Shown here: positions 61,373 through 64,000 of the stretch, in pieces | Layout of the letters: every line of letters begins with the position of its first letter | How positions within the stretch are numbered: the first letter of the stretch is position 1 | Assembly (NCBI RefSeq): GCF_002298975.1 | Contig: NZ_DBMV01000045.1 | Location: forward strand, 238,999 to 302,998 | Length of the DNA stretch: 64,000 nt | Direction: 5' to 3' | Source of the DNA: Ralstonia sp. UBA689 | GTDB taxonomy: Bacteria > Pseudomonadota > Gammaproteobacteria > Burkholderiales > Burkholderiaceae | Notes under the pieces: model-generated | What the model saw: the letters and a program-made list of their open reading frames with translations, nothing else | The model's database searches: none | What the model was told of the DNA's origin: nothing | Translations under genes and position numbers: made by a program

Positions 61373-61981
61373 CTAATTTTGGTTGCCCTCACCATCATTA
61401 TTGTGTGGTTCATTTCTCTCTACCAATGTGGTGAGACGGAAGATCGCCATAGCGGTTGCTAGAGCAGTGAGGATTGCATACATGAAGAGGGCGAATCCTA
61501 CAAAATTGCCGATCGGTGCCACCCAGTCATGCAAGAAGTCGATATTTCCAGTAGCGCGAAAAATAAGCACACCAAGTCCTCGACTCTTGCTCAGGCCGAA
61601 GTCCAGTCCTTTCGCAATGAGGGCCGCCAGAAGCGCAGTTAGTTGAACAACAATGAAATGTGCGAGAGACGCGCTTATTTTCACGTATGGACTTGTATCG
61701 CCATTTTTCCGCAGCATGATCACTGCCCGGAAACGCTCATCGCCGAACCCTAGCACAATCGCATATGCGCCGATGGCAAAGCCGATCATAGTTGGCAAAG
61801 CGGCGATGGGATCAACCCACCATGCGCTGCTTCTCCAGAGGTGACAGAGCAGCGCTGCTAGAACGATAGAAGCGTGGAGATATGGAGAGGTTAAAACCGC
61901 CTTCTTTCCTCCATATGCATTCCAGTATCGACTGAATATCCCTCTCACACCCCAGTACGATCTTCTGAGATCGTGCAGCAT
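61373..61981 (-). CDS. Four-helix membrane protein, partner of DUF4747-like gene
   Basis: A 202-residue protein with about four hydrophobic helices (near residues 35-55, 65-80, 103-125, 153-180), a basic N-terminus and an acidic, Asn-rich C-terminal tail (NEPHNNDGEGNQN). The start is nine bases after the upstream gene and its ribosome site AAGGA overlaps that gene's stop, so the two are co-translated. Base composition is clearly AT-richer than the window. No family recognised; a membrane effector is a guess. Confidence 0.7.
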   Translation of the reverse strand: MLHDLRRSYWGVRGIFSRYWNAYGGKKAVLTSPYLHASIVLAALLCHLWRSSAWWVDPIAALPTMIGFAIGAYAIVLGFGDERFRAVIMLRKNGDTSPYVKISASLAHFIVVQLTALLAALIAKGLDFGLSKSRGLGVLIFRATGNIDFLHDWVAPIGNFVGFALFMYAILTALATAMAIFRLTTLVERNEPHNNDGEGNQN

Positions 61982-61990
61982 CGCTTATCC

Positions 61991-62869
61991 TTAATTTGGA
62001 CGATGAACGCGACGGATGCGCGCAAGGTAGCTGTTTGCCGCATTCAAAAGAGCGGTTCGAACCGTTTCGACGTCTGGATCGTAATTTGACGGTGCGAGCA
62101 TTGGGTGTTTCTTTGTTGAAAACGTCGCGACCTTCCCACCCTCTGTTGCTCCCCGAGCTTCAACATATCCGTTGGCTTGAGCTACTTCCGACAACTGCCG
62201 AGTGCCTTCATTCGGTTGCAACGATTCGCCCTTTTCCGCCACCAAAACCGTCACCATCGTGGCAGCATTCTGTTCCGCCAACCGCTCTTTGATCTCCTGT
62301 TCGAGGTCCTCCCAATCGTCAGGATTGGGTGGCGTAATCACGATATGCAGTTTGCGAAGGTCTGGTAGAGCGAAAATTCGATCCAACGTGTCGGCTGCAG
62401 GTATGACGGTCACGTTAATCTGACCATACTGCTCCGCAAGGCGAGGTTGATTCAGAAGCTCGCGAAAATATCGTCCAGCATCCACAGGGCCGAGATGTTC
62501 GCCTGTTTCGCGACTAATGAAGAACAATCGATGTGAAGGTGCATGGAATAGAAATGGGAAGGCTTCTAACCCAGGTTTCAAATGCTCAGGCACGTTAAGT
62601 TCTGCCAAGTCCTCCTCTTCCGCTGGAGCTTGCTGAACCATGTTGAGCCATTTCCCCGATACTTTCAGGTCGTAGAATTTGAAGATTTCTCCGTAATAGA
62701 AATCGTTTTCCCCTCGTACATCGAATGAGCCAAGAATTCCAGCGAACTGGCCCCGAATTTTAATGACGCGCTTACTTCTATATGCCTTCTTCATCAATTC
62801 GACGTATCTGTCGGCGTTGTGCGGCTCAGGCATAACTACATTCAGCGCGCCGATGATTACTGTTCTCAT
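61991..62869 (-). CDS. DUF4747-like cytoplasmic protein
   Basis: A 292-residue soluble protein. It opens with RTVIIGALNVVMPEPHNADR, has GQFAGILGSFDV and GEIFKFYDLKVSGKWLN, a middle FPFLFHAPSHRLFFIS, then LDRIFALPDLRKLHIVITPP and a DDWEDLEQEIKERLAE helix; the overall pattern resembles DUF4747, known mainly from accessory regions. The start follows GGGGAGG. It is directly followed by a membrane protein. Low GC and location point to recent transfer. A sensor/effector pair against phage is a hypothesis. Confidence 0.65.
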   Translation of the reverse strand: MRTVIIGALNVVMPEPHNADRYVELMKKAYRSKRVIKIRGQFAGILGSFDVRGENDFYYGEIFKFYDLKVSGKWLNMVQQAPAEEEDLAELNVPEHLKPGLEAFPFLFHAPSHRLFFISRETGEHLGPVDAGRYFRELLNQPRLAEQYGQINVTVIPAADTLDRIFALPDLRKLHIVITPPNPDDWEDLEQEIKERLAEQNAATMVTVLVAEKGESLQPNEGTRQLSEVAQANGYVEARGATEGGKVATFSTKKHPMLAPSNYDPDVETVRTALLNAANSYLARIRRVHRPN

Positions 62870-63025
62870 TTTTATACCTCCCCTCTATCTTTTATTCCGA
62901 TGGTCCTCGGTGTAATTCCGAGCTGAGAGATGGTAGCCCGAAACTGAGGTGGTGGCGACTGGTTCGTAATGGATTTGTAAATATGGTTTCCCCGCCCGCC
63001 CGGGGAAAGCACTACATCTTTTTAT

Positions 63026-63298
63026 CTACCCCCGCCCCCGCGAGAGCTCCTTCAACAACTCCCACCGATACAAATCCACCAACACCCCTTCAAGCGTGGT
63101 CAGCACATAAACGCCGATGCCGTCCAAAAACCCCGCTTGATACTCCGGCGATCTGTCGCAGATGTGTATCTGAAACTCCCACCGCAACAGCTTCGGCTCG
63201 AAGTGCCGATGCAGCTTCAACCCCGTTTGCGTCCGCTGCAAGAACTCGCGCGCAGCCAGCGCACCTTGCAGATATTGACGGTTGATTTCGAGCGTCAT
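63026..63298 (-). CDS. Small protein of mobile-element type
   Basis: A 90-residue protein starting MTLEINRQYLQGALAAREFL, with EFQIHICDRSPEYQAGFLDG and a C-terminal YRWELLKELSRG. The ATG overlaps the stop of the preceding 35-codon frame as ATGA, so translation may be coupled. I do not recognise the family; context is the ash/Icd-like leader of a satellite element. Confidence 0.6.
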   Translation of the reverse strand: MTLEINRQYLQGALAAREFLQRTQTGLKLHRHFEPKLLRWEFQIHICDRSPEYQAGFLDGIGVYVLTTLEGVLVDLYRWELLKELSRGRG

Positions 63299-63402
63299 CG
63301 CACACCTCTGCAAACGGCGTGGCGATTGATGCGAGGCGGGGAGGGGAAAGTCGCGGAGCAGCGTCCGCAAGAGGTGGATACAGCTTGAGTCGGTAATGCC
63401 AT
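63295..63402 (-). CDS. Possible 35-residue protein, translationally coupled
   Basis: The start ATG at 63402 has an excellent ribosome site, GGAGG, seven bases upstream. The product MALPTQAVSTSCGRCSATF... contains CxxC and a later Cys. Frames of the type MAxxPTQAV occur in the ash/Icd leader of P4-like satellites. The stop overlaps the next start. It may be a leader peptide or the N-terminal start of an Icd-like product. Confidence 0.4.
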   Translation of the reverse strand: MALPTQAVSTSCGRCSATFPSPPRINRHAVCRGVR

Positions 63403-63496
63403 CGTCTTGTCCTCCAACTGGTTGAGTAGGGGAGCCACCCACCACGAGGGGTGGGCGGGCACACGACAAGGTCTGCAATACCGATCAAGACAAACC

Positions 63497-63530
63497 AAAA
63501 AAATCGGCAGGGCCGAAGCCCTCCCTGCCG
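63497..63530 (-). terminator. Rho-independent terminator/attenuator on minus strand
   Basis: Read on the minus strand, CGGCAGGG and CCCTGCCG form a perfect eight-pair stem around a loop that contains TTCG, followed by A and seven T. It lies upstream of the 35-residue frame, so it would end a short leader transcript coming from the right, as in the immunity region of P4-type elements. Confidence 0.75.
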
Positions 63531-63716
63531 GGCCCGCCCATATAGGCGAACGACGGCACGCAAGGGCCTAACGGCACTCGCGGATTTGTCTTGAATTCGG
63601 GATTGCAGTCCCGGCTGCGCCTTTTTCGCGCAAGCGGGCCGAGTTTAACGGCCGCTCAGCAGCCTGGGCAAGTCAGGGTTTGTTTCATGACTGGCGCCGA
63701 GCACAGTGCTCGAGGC
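63531..63716. other. Leader region with inverted repeats
   Basis: A 186-base stretch without a supported gene. A very short frame on the minus strand (MKQTLTCPGC, then stop) begins at 63688. The imperfect inverted repeat TGGCGCC...GGCGCCA (63692-63720) adjoins the repeat array. No promoter could be assigned, although the transcript ending at the hairpin 63497-63530 should begin here or to the right. Confidence 0.4.
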
Positions 63717-63947
63717 GCCAAGCTCAGAGGTCCAATCGCCGAGAAAAAAGCTCGGAACGTCGAGCTCAGAGCTCCAACCGCCTAGAAAAAAGGTCGGAAC
63801 GTCGAGTTCGGAACTCCAATCGCCGAGAAAAAAGCTCGGAATGCCGAGAAAAAAGCTCGGAACGCCGAGCTCGGAGCTCCAAACGTCGAGAAAAAAGGTC
63901 GGAGCGCCGAGCTCGGAGCTCCAATCGCCGAGAAAAAAGGTCGGCGC
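63717..63947. repeat. Tandem array of 42-bp (2 x 21-bp) hairpin repeats
   Basis: Five full copies of a 42-base unit (from 63717, 63759, 63801, 63864, 63906) and one half-copy (63843-63863) lie head to tail. Each unit is two related 21-base halves: one with the palindrome GAGCTCGGAGCTC, the other CCGAG-AAAAAAG-CTCGG. As the period is a multiple of three, a minus-strand frame (63766-63951) stays open and reads as heptads LFSRRLE/LRARRS, but it has no start or ribosome site that I trust. Confidence 0.85.
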
Positions 63948-64000
63948 ACAACGCTCGAAGCGCCGCCCGTCAGGCTGTGCGGGAGTGTCAGGATTTCCGT

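Noticed and set aside
61373..62869. Classical Zorya, retron or CBASS genes at the right end
   Set aside because: No helicase, nuclease, reverse transcriptase or nucleotidyltransferase motif is visible in either protein.
63717..63947. CRISPR array
   Set aside because: Units are contiguous with no unique spacers; the period is 21/42 bases and each unit folds into hairpins.

Overview
The window looks like a secondary replicon (megaplasmid or chromosome 2) of a Ralstonia-type betaproteobacterium. The reasons are high GC, a betaproteobacterial che/flh gene order, a Tat-type nitrous oxide reductase cluster, an acdR/acdS pair and the DUF3348-DUF802-OmpA-DUF2894 set. The species call is inference; no rRNA or tRNA gene was found to confirm it.

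Layout. (1) 1-11151, plus strand: chemotaxis operon with a cheY-like 3' end, cheA, cheW, two chemoreceptors with CheR-tether tails, cheR, cheD, cheB, cheY and cheZ. (2) 11252-13728: an acyltransferase, a lipoprotein cytochrome c and a small two-gene pair of possible toxin-antitoxin type. (3) 13748-24257: nitrous oxide respiration. On the minus strand the order is nosZ, nosR, nosD, nosF, nosY, nosL, preceded by apbE; a second NosL-like gene lies on the plus strand. Three perfect Anr/FNR boxes control the promoters. This block sits between the che genes and the flagellar export genes. (4) 24555-31462: flhB, flhA, flhF, flhG, fliA; the FlhG protein has lost its ATP-binding P-loop. (5) 32942-37100: a four-gene operon with a MotA/ZorA-like and a MotB/ZorB-like membrane protein plus two soluble partners of unknown function, the most interesting uncharacterised system here. 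(6) 37104-38498: a scar with a LuxR-type regulator remnant and a gene with a poly-G frameshift. (7) 38638-48143: ordinary metabolic genes, including a purine permease, an isochorismatase-like hydrolase with a divergent AraC regulator, YggT, a PEBP protein, a MarR-GNAT fusion with arylamine N-acetyltransferase, and divergent acdS/acdR. (8) 48259-54973: an unassigned catabolic cluster (AraC regulator, TauD-type dioxygenase, hydrolase-cupin fusion, MFS carrier, acyl-CoA ligase). (9) 55136-61001: single-gene detoxification and housekeeping-like genes (quinone reductase, O-methyltransferase/TetR, GST, DUF2939, methyltransferase, DHFR-like). (10) about 61090-64000: an AT-richer accessory segment with a two-gene DUF4747-like plus membrane protein module, a region resembling the ash/Icd leader of P4-type satellites, and a 21/42-bp hairpin repeat array.

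How the parts work together. CheA/CheW, the receptors, CheR/CheB/CheD and CheY/CheZ form a complete sensory pathway; FlhA/FlhB/FlhF/FliA build and time the flagellum it steers. The nos block lets the cell respire N2O when oxygen falls, with nosZ and apbE sharing the same promoter geometry. The right end looks horizontally acquired and may carry a phage-defence cargo.
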